A DNA stretch of 64,000 nucleotides from Oscillospiraceae bacterium (lineage in GTDB: Bacteria; Bacillota; Clostridia; Oscillospirales; Oscillospiraceae), in the NCBI GenBank assembly GCA_902787755.1, contig CADAHL010000001.1:62001-126000 (forward strand), read 5' to 3'. Of the stretch, positions 24,883 through 33,261 are shown piece by piece (the first letter of the stretch is position 1; each line of letters begins with the position of its first letter). Under the pieces are notes generated by a model. That model ran no database searches. It was not told the DNA's origin and saw only the letters and a program-made list of their open reading frames with translations. A program made the translations under genes and the position numbers.

Positions 24883-26106
24883 ATGGGTATTTATGAGGAA
24901 TTGGTGGCCCGCGGCCTGATCGCCCAGGTGACCAACGAGGAAGAGATTCGGGAAATGGTAAATGCCGGAAAGGCCACCTTTTACATTGGTTTTGACTGCA
25001 CGGCTGACAGTCTGACGGCAGGTCATTTCATGGCTCTTACGCTGATGAAGCGGCTGCAGATGGCGGGCAACAAGCCTATCGCCCTGATCGGCGGCGGTAC
25101 CACCATGATCGGCGACCCCTCCGGGCGGACGGATATGCGCAAAATGCTGACCCGAGAAGATATCGACCATAACGCCGAGTGCTTCCGCCGTCAGATGGAG
25201 AAGTTCATTGAGTTCGGACCGGGCAAGGCCCAGATGGTGAACAACGCCGACTGGCTGCTGGACCTGAACTATGTGGAACTGCTGCGGGAAGTGGGCGCCT
25301 GCTTCTCTGTGAACAATATGCTTCGGGCCAAGTGCTACGAGCAGCGTATGGAGCGCGGTCTGAGCTTCTTTGAGTTTAACTACATGATCATGCAGAGCTA
25401 CGACTTCTACTACCTGTTCCAGCACTACGACTGCAATATGCAGTTCGGCGGGGACGACCAGTGGAGCAATATGCTGGGCGGCACGGAGCTGATCCGCAAA
25501 AAGCTGGGCAAAGACGCCCACGCCATGACGATCACGCTGCTGACCGATTCCCACGGCATGAAGATGGGCAAGACCGCCGGCAACGCTGTGTGGCTGGATC
25601 CCAACAAGACCAGTCCCTACGACTTCTACCAGTACTGGCGCAATGTGGATGACGCCGACGTTCTCAAGTGCATCCGCATGCTGACCTTCCTGCCCCTGTC
25701 CGAGATCGACCAGATGGCCACCTGGGAGGGCAGCCAGCTGAACCGGGCCAAGGAGATCCTGGCCTTTGAGCTGACCAAGATGGTCCACGGCGAGGAAGAG
25801 GCGAAAAAGGCGGAAGCCTCTGCCAAAGCCCTCTTTGCCGGCACCGGCAGCAGCGAAAATATGCCCGCCACCGAGCTGGGCGAGGCGGATCTGACCTACG
25901 GCGCCATCGACCTGATGAGCCTGCTGGTGAAGACCGGACTGTGCACCACCAGATCCGACGCCCGCCGGAACATTCAGCAGGGCGGCGTGACCGTGGATGA
26001 CGTGAAGGTTACGGATATTGCCAAGAGCTACACCGCCGAAGAGCTGAAGGCCGGTATCGTGCTCAAGCGCGGCAAGAAGAATTTCAACAAGGTCACGCTG
26101 AAGTGA
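24883..26106 (+). CDS. tyrS: Tyrosyl-tRNA synthetase
   Basis: 407 residues, class I synthetase charging tRNA-Tyr. The HIGH-type motif is TAGHFMAL and the KMSKS-type loop is KMGKT; the Tyr pocket shows YIGFDCTADSL and the MQFGGDDQWSN segment. A C-terminal S4 domain (SLLVKTGLCTTRSDARRNI...VTVDD) binds the tRNA. AGGAGA 7 nt upstream of the ATG. Controlled by the T-box leader 440 nt upstream, through the intervening small gene. Confidence 0.96.
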   Translation: MGIYEELVARGLIAQVTNEEEIREMVNAGKATFYIGFDCTADSLTAGHFMALTLMKRLQMAGNKPIALIGGGTTMIGDPSGRTDMRKMLTREDIDHNAECFRRQMEKFIEFGPGKAQMVNNADWLLDLNYVELLREVGACFSVNNMLRAKCYEQRMERGLSFFEFNYMIMQSYDFYYLFQHYDCNMQFGGDDQWSNMLGGTELIRKKLGKDAHAMTITLLTDSHGMKMGKTAGNAVWLDPNKTSPYDFYQYWRNVDDADVLKCIRMLTFLPLSEIDQMATWEGSQLNRAKEILAFELTKMVHGEEEAKKAEASAKALFAGTGSSENMPATELGEADLTYGAIDLMSLLVKTGLCTTRSDARRNIQQGGVTVDDVKVTDIAKSYTAEELKAGIVLKRGKKNFNKVTLK

Positions 26107-26119
26107 TCGAATAAAAAAC

Positions 26120-26164
26120 CCCCGTTTGTCAATGGAGAAAACAGAGACAAACGGGGTGTTTTTT
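26120..26164. terminator. Bidirectional terminator after tyrS
   Basis: 11-bp stem (26120-26130 with 26146-26156) flanked by A-run and T-run, placed between the convergent tyrS and smsB genes. Confidence 0.88.
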
Positions 26165-26172
26165 GTTTATTG

Positions 26173-27099
26173 TCAGGCCAGGAAGCCGTTGATGATCTCT
26201 TCCTCCGCCTGCTTCTCGGTAAGGCCTAGCGTCATCAGCTTGATGAGCTGATCCCCCGCGATCTTTCCGATAGCCGCCTCGTGGACCAAAGCCGCATCCA
26301 CGTGATGCGCCTCCAGAGAGGGGACAGCCAGGATCACGCCTTCATCCATGATAATGGAGTCGCATTCTGTGTGGCCCTTGCAGGGGGCCTTGCCCACGAT
26401 ACAGAGGTCCAGCTTCTGATAGGAATGATCCCTGGCAATGGAACGGGAAACCAGGTCTGCGCTGCTGTCCGCACCTTCCAGGATCACTTTATAAATGCTG
26501 GAGGCTCGCTGCTCGCCGTGGGTCATGAGGCGCTCCTGGATGGCCAGGCGGGCGCCTTTCCCGATGGTCGCGATGGTGCTGCGCTCGGTGGAATCCACGC
26601 CCTTGATCTGGACCATTTCCATTTCCATGGAACTGCCTTCTTCCAGCGTTACCTCTGTGACCGGATTCAGGATCCGCTTTCCCAGGCCGTCACCGGAACC
26701 GTAATGCTTCTCCACGTATTTCACATGGGAGTTCGGACCGACAAAAAAGCGATGGATACCGTCGTGCTCCGAATCCTGGGAGCCGCAGTTATCAATGCCG
26801 CAGCCGGCGACGATGATCACGTCACAGTCTTCTCCGACGTAGAAATCGTTATATACCGTCTCCTTAAGGCCGCTTTGGGAAAGAACAACAGGGATATGCA
26901 CGCTTTCCTTTTTCGTCCCGTCCTTGATGTGAATGTCGATCCCGCTGCCGTCCGGTTTGGAACTGATGTCGATATTTGCGGTGGTGTTCCTGCCGGCAAG
27001 ACCTCCGTTGGCCCGGAAGTTGTAGGCCCCCATGGGGATCTCGTGCAGATCCGCCACTTCACGGATCAGTCTTTTCTGAATTTCGTCCAGTTTTACCAT
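26173..27099 (-). CDS. SufB/SufD-like scaffold of the minimal SMS Fe-S system
   Basis: 308 residues, much shorter than SufB or SufD of complete Suf operons, and paired only with a SufC-type ATPase. This matches the SmsB subunit of the minimal SmsCB iron-sulfur assembly system known from archaea and anaerobic bacteria. Residues equivalent to the SufB sulfur/cluster sites can be seen: HTECDSIIMD (Cys) and VHEAAIGKI (Glu). A further cysteine-rich segment, AGCGIDNCG, is present near residue 100. It starts 10 bp after the ATPase gene. No sufS, sufU or sufD is in the window. Confidence 0.88.
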   Translation of the reverse strand: MVKLDEIQKRLIREVADLHEIPMGAYNFRANGGLAGRNTTANIDISSKPDGSGIDIHIKDGTKKESVHIPVVLSQSGLKETVYNDFYVGEDCDVIIVAGCGIDNCGSQDSEHDGIHRFFVGPNSHVKYVEKHYGSGDGLGKRILNPVTEVTLEEGSSMEMEMVQIKGVDSTERSTIATIGKGARLAIQERLMTHGEQRASSIYKVILEGADSSADLVSRSIARDHSYQKLDLCIVGKAPCKGHTECDSIIMDEGVILAVPSLEAHHVDAALVHEAAIGKIAGDQLIKLMTLGLTEKQAEEEIINGFLA

Positions 27100-27109
27100 G
27101 CCGCCGCCC

Positions 27110-27838
27110 TCACTTCAATCTTTCGCAGGCATTCTGCGCTGATTCCGTTCCCACAAGACCGGGATAGATCTCTTCTTTGCTGCCGTGCTGCCGGATCCGG
27201 CCGTCAGCCAGAACAGCGATCTCATCGGCAATATTCAGGATCCGCTCCTGGTGGGAGATGATGATCATGGAGCTTTCCTTGATGTTTTCCCGCATGGATT
27301 CGAAGATCCGGATCAGATTCTGAAAGCTCCAGAGATCGATCCCGGCCTCCGGCTCATCAAAGACGGTGAGACGGGAGTGCCTTGCCAGAACGGTAGCGAT
27401 CTCAATGCGCTTGAGTTCGCCTCCGGAAAGGGAGGCGTTCACCTCGCGGTTGATATAATCGCGGGCGCAAAGACCTACCTCGGAAAGGTAGGAGCAGGCG
27501 GTGGATACGGTGAGATTTTTTCCTGAGGCGATACGCAGCAGATTGTGCACCGTGATGCCCTTGAAGCGCACCGGCTGCTGAAAGGCGAAGGCAATGCCGC
27601 GCTGCGCCCTTTCCGTGATCGTAAGCTGCGTGATATCCTCGCCGTCGAACAGGATCTGTCCGGAAGTGGGCTTTTCGATACCGGCGATGATCCTGGCCAG
27701 GGTGGATTTTCCGCCGCCGTTAGGTCCGGTGACGACAAGCAGCTTCCTGTCCTCTAACACCAGATTCAGATCGTGAAGGATCTCTTTGGGCGCGCCTTCG
27801 TTCTCCACGCTAAAGGAGACGTTCTTCAGTTCAAGCAT
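27110..27838 (-). CDS. sufC: SufC-type ABC ATPase (SmsC)
   Basis: 242 residues, soluble ABC ATPase that powers the SufB-like scaffold. Walker A TGPNGGGKSTLARIIAG, Q-loop FAFQQPVRFKG, signature LSGGELKRIEIATVL, Walker B LTVFDEPEAGIDLWS and the H-loop IISHQERIL. GAGGA precedes the ATG. First gene of the two-gene sms operon. Confidence 0.92.
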   Translation of the reverse strand: MLELKNVSFSVENEGAPKEILHDLNLVLEDRKLLVVTGPNGGGKSTLARIIAGIEKPTSGQILFDGEDITQLTITERAQRGIAFAFQQPVRFKGITVHNLLRIASGKNLTVSTACSYLSEVGLCARDYINREVNASLSGGELKRIEIATVLARHSRLTVFDEPEAGIDLWSFQNLIRIFESMRENIKESSMIIISHQERILNIADEIAVLADGRIRQHGSKEEIYPGLVGTESAQNACERLK

Positions 27839-27902
27839 TTCATTTCCTCACATAGTTTGCCGGGGGCGTGTTGACGCCTGCGGCAATGATTTCGTTTTTC
27901 GC

Positions 27903-28301
27903 TCAGCGAAATTTGGGCCGTTCCTTCCCATCGGCGGGGGGAACATAACCGTAAGCGATATCCGGGTTCCGGAGCTTCAGCTCCGCGTGAATCCGGTCAA
28001 CTTCCTCTTCCTTGTTGAAGATGAGGTTGGCGAATTCCGCATTGTCGTGGACCAGGATCAGGCGATAGTAGAAGTAGGCCGGACTGTCGTCGGGCTGAAC
28101 CTCGCTGATACGGGTGAAGCTGCGCTGGATGTAGTCGTAGGGGACGTAATATTTTCTCCCCAGATCCCGGTAATAGAGGCACAGCTTACCCAGACGGACG
28201 CGGCCGATGGCTTCGGCGGCATTGTAGTCATCGATATGCTCCTGATCGGAGATGATCTTTTTATCAACGCCTCTGAATCTCAGCTTTCCGAATCCAAACA
28301 T
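27903..28301 (-). CDS. Small conserved cytosolic protein, unknown
   Basis: 132 residues rich in aromatic and charged residues (KLCLYYRDLGRKYYVPYDYIQRSFTRI, AYFYYRLILVHDNAEFANLIF), with no membrane segment or signal. No family recognised; the YYVPYDYI...R pattern recalls small beta-rich PH-like folds, which is a guess. Start at 28301 is supported by GAAGGGAG upstream; a longer frame to 28349 overlaps the PAP2 gene more deeply. It overlaps the PAP2 stop by 22 bp, so it is probably co-translated. Confidence 0.75.
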   Translation of the reverse strand: MFGFGKLRFRGVDKKIISDQEHIDDYNAAEAIGRVRLGKLCLYYRDLGRKYYVPYDYIQRSFTRISEVQPDDSPAYFYYRLILVHDNAEFANLIFNKEEEVDRIHAELKLRNPDIAYGYVPPADGKERPKFR

Positions 28302-28933
28302 TCTTCGTCTCCCTTCTTCCTGCCCGGGAGCAGATCCCAGGTATACCATTTCTTCGGAAGGTTAATGGCGATCAAGGTTCCGATCATACCGGCCAGAGTG
28401 CCGGTGATCAGCCCGCCGAGAACATCGGAGGGGAAGTGTACGACCAGATAGATCCGGGAGATCCCCATCAGAACGCCGAATACAATGGCGAGCCAGCTTT
28501 TCTTCTTGTCACCCAGAAGAAACAGCGGAACCATGGCGGCAAAGGCCGCGTTGGTGTGACCGGAGGGGAAACTGAAATCACTCTCCATGTGCTGGCCCAT
28601 CATGACCCAGAGAGGATAATAGATGCTCGCTTCATCGGCATAAGGCCTTGGTCTGGCAATCACGACCTTCAGAAACAGATTTACGAACAGAGCGCCGATC
28701 AGCAGGCCGAAGGCCATGGCCGTGCCAAAACGCCGAGTTTTTTTGAGAAACATAAGAACCAAAGAGAGGAAGATCAAAAAGATCCCGCCCTTGCCAAGCA
28801 GGGAGATGAGCTCCATAAAAGGCGTGAAGACCACGCCGCCGAACTCATATAACTGGTGTACGGCCAGGGTAATGCTTTGATCGAAAAAGCTGAATGCGGA
28901 ATTCAGCCATCCGGCAGATGCGGTAATGTCCAT
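28280..28933 (-). CDS. PAP2-family membrane phosphatase
   Basis: 217 residues, six helices. All three PAP2 phosphatase motifs are visible: KVVIARPRPYADE (KxxxxxxRP), FSFPSGHTNAAFA (PSGH) and SRIYLVVHFPSDVLGG (SRxxxxxHxxxD). Such proteins dephosphorylate undecaprenyl pyrophosphate, phosphatidic acid or phosphatidylglycerophosphate at the outer face of the membrane; the substrate cannot be chosen here. Downstream it overlaps a small unknown gene. Confidence 0.92.
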   Translation of the reverse strand: MDITASAGWLNSAFSFFDQSITLAVHQLYEFGGVVFTPFMELISLLGKGGIFLIFLSLVLMFLKKTRRFGTAMAFGLLIGALFVNLFLKVVIARPRPYADEASIYYPLWVMMGQHMESDFSFPSGHTNAAFAAMVPLFLLGDKKKSWLAIVFGVLMGISRIYLVVHFPSDVLGGLITGTLAGMIGTLIAINLPKKWYTWDLLPGRKKGDEECLDSES

Positions 28934-29006
28934 AGATTCACCTGTCTTTCATATTTTTCTCCATCATAACACAATAAAACCGGAGAAGTCCACAAAAACA
29001 TACTGT

Positions 29007-31205
29007 TTATCGCAGGCCTCTCAGATAACGGAAGACGACCCGCTTCCAGGGATCGAGAGCGGAATATACAGCCTTCAGCTGTTCCTTCAGACAGTCGCGG
29101 CAGAGCTGCGCCTCCGAATCGGAGATGGCGTGGCGGCTGAACGCGGCTTTCTCCGCGGTATCCCGGATCTGCTGCGGCATGGCAACGCCGTACGCCGCGG
29201 CAATCCGTGCGTAATCGTAAGCGGCAATCACCGCTTTCCTTGCCTGGGGATTCTCAAGCCTCAGGCGGAAGATAAGGCGGCGCAGAGCATAATTCAGGAT
29301 CAATACCGCCGCAAAGCCCAAGAGACACAGAAGCGCTTTGAGCAGCCATGTCGTATGCTGCCGGATCCGGGGACCGGAGCTTCCGTTGTCAATGAGGCCC
29401 GGCGGAAGGTCGGGAGCCGCTCCGGGGCCATCGCCAGGACCCGCATCGGGACCCTCGGCTGAGGGAGCCTCCGGGTCGGGAGATTCCTGCGGTTCGGGAT
29501 CGGAGGAGGGCGGAGTCGTGTCCTCCGGCCGGTCGGGCTCCTGCTCGATCGGCTCTGTGTTCGGCTCCGGTTCCCCGTTGAATCCAGTGACCTCAACCGG
29601 GAGCCAGCCAAGGCCGTTGCGGTAGATCTCGACCCAGGCATGGGCATCGTCGCCGGTAACCTGAACAAAGCGTCCGGCCTGAGTGTCGACAAGGAAGCCG
29701 CCGACCACGCGAGCCGGAATGCCGAGACTGCGGTAGAGTACGGCTGCAGCGGTGGCAAAATGGATACAATACCCGCGGTGAGCCTGCGAGAGAAACCATA
29801 TTGCGTAATCAGAGGAGGGGTAGGGTTCGGTGGAAAGGTCATATTCTCCGCTCTGCTGAACAAAGGAAGCGACCTTCCAAACAAGATCGGGATCATCGGA
29901 TGAGAGTCCGGCCTGGCGGCAAATCGCGTTGAGCTCATTCCTCGTGGACTCCGGCAGCCGGGTGTAATAACCGTAGGCAAAATCCCGATACAGGGCTTCA
30001 TCCTCGAGACGGGAAGCAGGAAGAGAGAGAAGATCCGCCTGTGGGTCGGAGGCGTAGGCCACTTCGTAGCGCATGTCATCTGCCGGGATCTCCACATCAT
30101 CCGAAGCCGCACTGAGGGTATAGTACGGAAGCGGTTTGCTGCTCAGATTGCTCTGCAGTCGGACGGAAAGGAGATAGGACTGCCGCTGAGACGAGGCGTA
30201 GACTGCTTCGGCGGTGAACGACAGGGAGCTTACCGGACCTTCCAGGGCTTTTGTCCATCCGGTTCCTGTATATTCTCCGTAGGAAGTCATGCGAAGATAC
30301 AGCCTTCCGGTTTGTTCGGCCCTCACACGCAGAATCTGTTTCGAGACGTCCTCCTCGCTCACAGGGCGGGACAGATCCAGTTCGCCCTCTCCGTTTTCCC
30401 AACTGTTGCGGAAAACAGGCGCAGTCTGAGTGCCTTCGGTTTCACTTGCCTCAGAAAACGCTTCCGGGGCCTGACCGGGAAGCACGGAAGTATCTCCCTG
30501 GATCCACCGGTTCAGCTGTTCGAGCACCACGTCCACCTGCTGGCTGAAGAGCGCTTCCTCTTCGGTGTAGACGTAACGATCGGGAGAATAGACTGTAAGC
30601 AGGCCCGCCAGCAGAAGAGCGGCAGGAATCAGAAGGACAAAGGTCGTTTTTCCGATGTGGGAATCCTCACGATACCCCGACCCGGTGGCGACCATGAGGA
30701 TCAGAAAGAGAAGAAGCAGCGCGATGGGCCGGGCTGCCGGCATGGGATTTACCGTCAGACATCCGGCGAGGATCGGGAGGGTTCCGACCAGACTGAGAAC
30801 GATTCTCCAACTGCGCAGCGTCAGGGAGGCGACCAGATACGCCGAGGCCATCGCAAAGAAAAGCAGCAGGACAAAATGATAATCCCAGGGCGCGGCTGCG
30901 GCGTCCAGATGGGAAAAACTCAGAACGTCCGCCAGAGACTGCAGCAGACCGTCAAAGCCATGCTGCGGAGAGGGACAAAAATGGCGATAGGCCAGGAACA
31001 GATAGCCGAGAACCAGGGGAACTGCCCACAGAAGCCCATGGCGGAAGCAGACCGCCAGCCAGACGAGAATACACAATGCCAGGATCCAAAGAGGAAAATC
31101 CGGGTCCGGACGAAGCTCCAGTGTGTCCAGCAGAAGATAAATCTGCCCGAATACGCTCAGAAGAAGCAGCAGCAGGGCGGAGAGGCGATTGCACATGCGC
31201 TTCAC
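29007..31205 (-). CDS. Membrane-anchored transglutaminase-like protein
   Basis: 732 residues. Six or so N-terminal helices, an extracytoplasmic region, a transglutaminase-like core with RGYCIHFATAAAVLYRSLGIPARVVGGF (nucleophile Cys) and DDAHAWVEIY (His), followed by LPVEVTGF where the usual Asp is Glu. A Pro/Glu/Ser-rich linker then leads to a last helix and a cytosolic tail. This is the TgpA/DUF3488 architecture. It is the third gene of a moxR - DUF58 - transglutaminase operon with 4-bp overlaps; such clusters are found across bacteria, and the function is unknown though an envelope role is likely. Confidence 0.9.
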   Translation of the reverse strand: MKRMCNRLSALLLLLLSVFGQIYLLLDTLELRPDPDFPLWILALCILVWLAVCFRHGLLWAVPLVLGYLFLAYRHFCPSPQHGFDGLLQSLADVLSFSHLDAAAAPWDYHFVLLLFFAMASAYLVASLTLRSWRIVLSLVGTLPILAGCLTVNPMPAARPIALLLLFLILMVATGSGYREDSHIGKTTFVLLIPAALLLAGLLTVYSPDRYVYTEEEALFSQQVDVVLEQLNRWIQGDTSVLPGQAPEAFSEASETEGTQTAPVFRNSWENGEGELDLSRPVSEEDVSKQILRVRAEQTGRLYLRMTSYGEYTGTGWTKALEGPVSSLSFTAEAVYASSQRQSYLLSVRLQSNLSSKPLPYYTLSAASDDVEIPADDMRYEVAYASDPQADLLSLPASRLEDEALYRDFAYGYYTRLPESTRNELNAICRQAGLSSDDPDLVWKVASFVQQSGEYDLSTEPYPSSDYAIWFLSQAHRGYCIHFATAAAVLYRSLGIPARVVGGFLVDTQAGRFVQVTGDDAHAWVEIYRNGLGWLPVEVTGFNGEPEPNTEPIEQEPDRPEDTTPPSSDPEPQESPDPEAPSAEGPDAGPGDGPGAAPDLPPGLIDNGSSGPRIRQHTTWLLKALLCLLGFAAVLILNYALRRLIFRLRLENPQARKAVIAAYDYARIAAAYGVAMPQQIRDTAEKAAFSRHAISDSEAQLCRDCLKEQLKAVYSALDPWKRVVFRYLRGLR

Positions 31206-32152
31206 TTGACACGCACCTCCTCCCCGGAGATCAGAAACACGCAGCGGGCCCGGGACGCATCATAGGAACAGGGCTCGTCCATCGGCCGGGACAGAAGACC
31301 GGCGACAGCCTCGACAGCCTCCGTCTCGTTCCCAACCGCGTAGAGCTGATCGGCGACGATGGTGTGCGCCTGTTCCATGCGGCAAAGCTCCAGGCTGAGC
31401 CAGTAGAGGACCTCCAGCCCGCGATCCTCCAGCCCCACACGGGAGAGAACAAGAAAAATCTCCGTGTTGGCATTGACCAGCGGTTCGCGGACGATGACCT
31501 GGTCGGTTTTTGAGCTGAGCTTCCAGTGAATGCTGTTTACCGTGTCTCCCGGGCGATATTCCCGCAGGTCGTGCTCTTCGGAGTAGCCGCCGCCGTACTT
31601 GGGCTTGAGCGTAACAGATGTACTGAGGACCGTCTCCAGGTCCGGCGGAGCAGAGGGAGCCTTCACGGAGGGGAGAACGGTGCATCCGGCTTTCAGAGCG
31701 GACTTGCGCCGCCAGGCAAACAGGCCGAGCAAATCACGGCTTTCCGTCCACAGAAGGCGGACGCGCAGATCGCCGCACCATTGCGTCGGAAGAGGGAAGA
31801 GATATTCACCGTTGCCCACATTGCGAAAGGTCGATTTTGTGATCTGCGTTTCGCCGGTAAAGCGGTTTACGGTCTCCAGACAGACTTTCAGGCAGGGAAG
31901 GGGCAGCAGACCAAGACCCCTGACCTGCAAACTGGCCCAGACCTCTTCCTGTCTCGTACAGCTCTTCGGCAGCTTCAGAGCAAGCCTGACACGCAGCGCG
32001 GGGAGGATGGACAGAAGCAGCATCAGCCCCGGACCTGCGAGAACAAAGGTCAGGAACAAAGGACCGACCCAGCCGATATAGGCAAGCCGAAACAGATATA
32101 CAGCGGCGAGGATAACAAGATAGGACAAAAGTCCCAAGGTAGGATAGATCAT
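31202..32152 (-). CDS. DUF58 domain protein
   Basis: 316 residues. Two N-terminal helices (LGLLSYLVILAAVYLFRL and FLTFVLAGPGLMLLLSI), a beta-rich middle, and the DUF58 signature HDLREYRPGDTVNSIHWKLSSK, followed by a von Willebrand A-like region. DUF58 proteins are usual partners of MoxR ATPases. Overlaps both neighbours by 4 bp, so it is translationally coupled. Confidence 0.92.
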   Translation of the reverse strand: MIYPTLGLLSYLVILAAVYLFRLAYIGWVGPLFLTFVLAGPGLMLLLSILPALRVRLALKLPKSCTRQEEVWASLQVRGLGLLPLPCLKVCLETVNRFTGETQITKSTFRNVGNGEYLFPLPTQWCGDLRVRLLWTESRDLLGLFAWRRKSALKAGCTVLPSVKAPSAPPDLETVLSTSVTLKPKYGGGYSEEHDLREYRPGDTVNSIHWKLSSKTDQVIVREPLVNANTEIFLVLSRVGLEDRGLEVLYWLSLELCRMEQAHTIVADQLYAVGNETEAVEAVAGLLSRPMDEPCSYDASRARCVFLISGEEVRVK

Positions 32153-33093
32153 TTGACAGCGGGGGCCTTCACAGCCTGAAACAGTTCTTCCAGTACGGCG
32201 TCCTTTGCCGCTTCATCCGGTAACTCCTGAGACCAGAGCAGACGATGGGCGATACAGTCGTGAAATACGAAACGAATATCCCGGGCCAAAACATAATCCC
32301 GGCCCTGAATCCAGGCGGTGGCCTTGGCAAGGGCTGTGAGCGCCAGGGCCGCCCTGGGGCTTGCGCCCTGAACGATTCTGGGGTCGTGCCGGGTCTTCTC
32401 GCACAGGGAGACGATGTAATCGATCACAGACTCCTTGATGTATACCTGATCGGCCTGACGACGGATCTCCATCAGCTTTTCCCGATCAACCACCTGGGAT
32501 ACCGTCTCCAGAGGGATCCCGCTCTGACGACGCCGAATGATCTCCATTTCGTCCTCATGGCTGGGGTATCCAAGGGAGAGCCTGAGCATAAAGCGGTCCA
32601 TCTGAGAATCGGGCAGCATCTGGGTGCCTTTTGCACCCGTGGGATTCTGTGTGGCGATGACGACAAAGGGCTGCGGCACGGGATAGGTTTTTCCGTCCAC
32701 CGTGACCTCGCCCTCTTCCATGGCCTGCAGCAGGGCAGACTGGGTCCGGCTGGTAGCGCGGTTGAGCTCGTCGGCCAGGAACAGGTTACAGAGCACCGCA
32801 CCCTTCTGATAGCGCATCTGGCCGGACTCCTTATCGTAGATGGAATATCCGGTAATATCCGAGGGAAGTACGTCGGGGGTAAACTGCACTCTGTTATACT
32901 GCAAGCCCAGCGCCTTCGAAAGCGAGACCGCCAGGGTGGTTTTCCCGACGCCGGGAATATCTTCCATCAGAATGTGACCGCGGGCGATCAGTGCCAATAA
33001 CACCTTTATGATCACATCGTCCTTCCCGACGATGGCCTTTTCCACTTCACGTACGATCAGTCGCGCGTTGCCGATTGAATCCAGAGAATTCAT
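32149..33093 (-). CDS. MoxR-family AAA+ ATPase
   Basis: 314 residues. Walker A GVGKTTLAVS, Walker B FLADELNRA, sensor VIATQNPTG and the arginine-finger region QMDRFMLRLSLGYP. MoxR ATPases act as chaperones for the maturation or activation of partner complexes; here the partners are probably the DUF58 and transglutaminase proteins encoded right after it. GGAGG lies 7 nt before the ATG. Confidence 0.94.
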   Translation of the reverse strand: MNSLDSIGNARLIVREVEKAIVGKDDVIIKVLLALIARGHILMEDIPGVGKTTLAVSLSKALGLQYNRVQFTPDVLPSDITGYSIYDKESGQMRYQKGAVLCNLFLADELNRATSRTQSALLQAMEEGEVTVDGKTYPVPQPFVVIATQNPTGAKGTQMLPDSQMDRFMLRLSLGYPSHEDEMEIIRRRQSGIPLETVSQVVDREKLMEIRRQADQVYIKESVIDYIVSLCEKTRHDPRIVQGASPRAALALTALAKATAWIQGRDYVLARDIRFVFHDCIAHRLLWSQELPDEAAKDAVLEELFQAVKAPAVK

Positions 33094-33122
33094 GGTTTTC
33101 CTCCAAAAAAATAATCTTTAAT

Positions 33123-33151
33123 ATATTACCATATTCTTCGCATTCCGACAA
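33123..33151 (-). promoter_or_regulatory. Sigma-A-type promoter of the moxR operon
   Basis: Minus strand: TTGTCG (33146-33151), 17-bp spacer, TAATAT (33123-33128), 30 bp before the moxR start. Confidence 0.6.
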
Positions 33152-33201
33152 GTCCTGGATGCCGCAGATCGGGGCTTTATCGGAAAACCGCGCTTTAACC
33201 C

Positions 33202-33230
33202 TTGTGATTTTCCGTAAGTGATGGTAAAAT
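33202..33230 (+). promoter_or_regulatory. Sigma-A-type promoter of uvrB
   Basis: TTGTGA (33202-33207), 17-bp spacer, TAAAAT (33225-33230), divergent from the moxR promoter. I see no clear LexA box of the GAAC-N4-GTTC type. Confidence 0.65.
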
Positions 33231-33261
33231 AATCTGAATACAAAAGAATGGGTGAATATGG

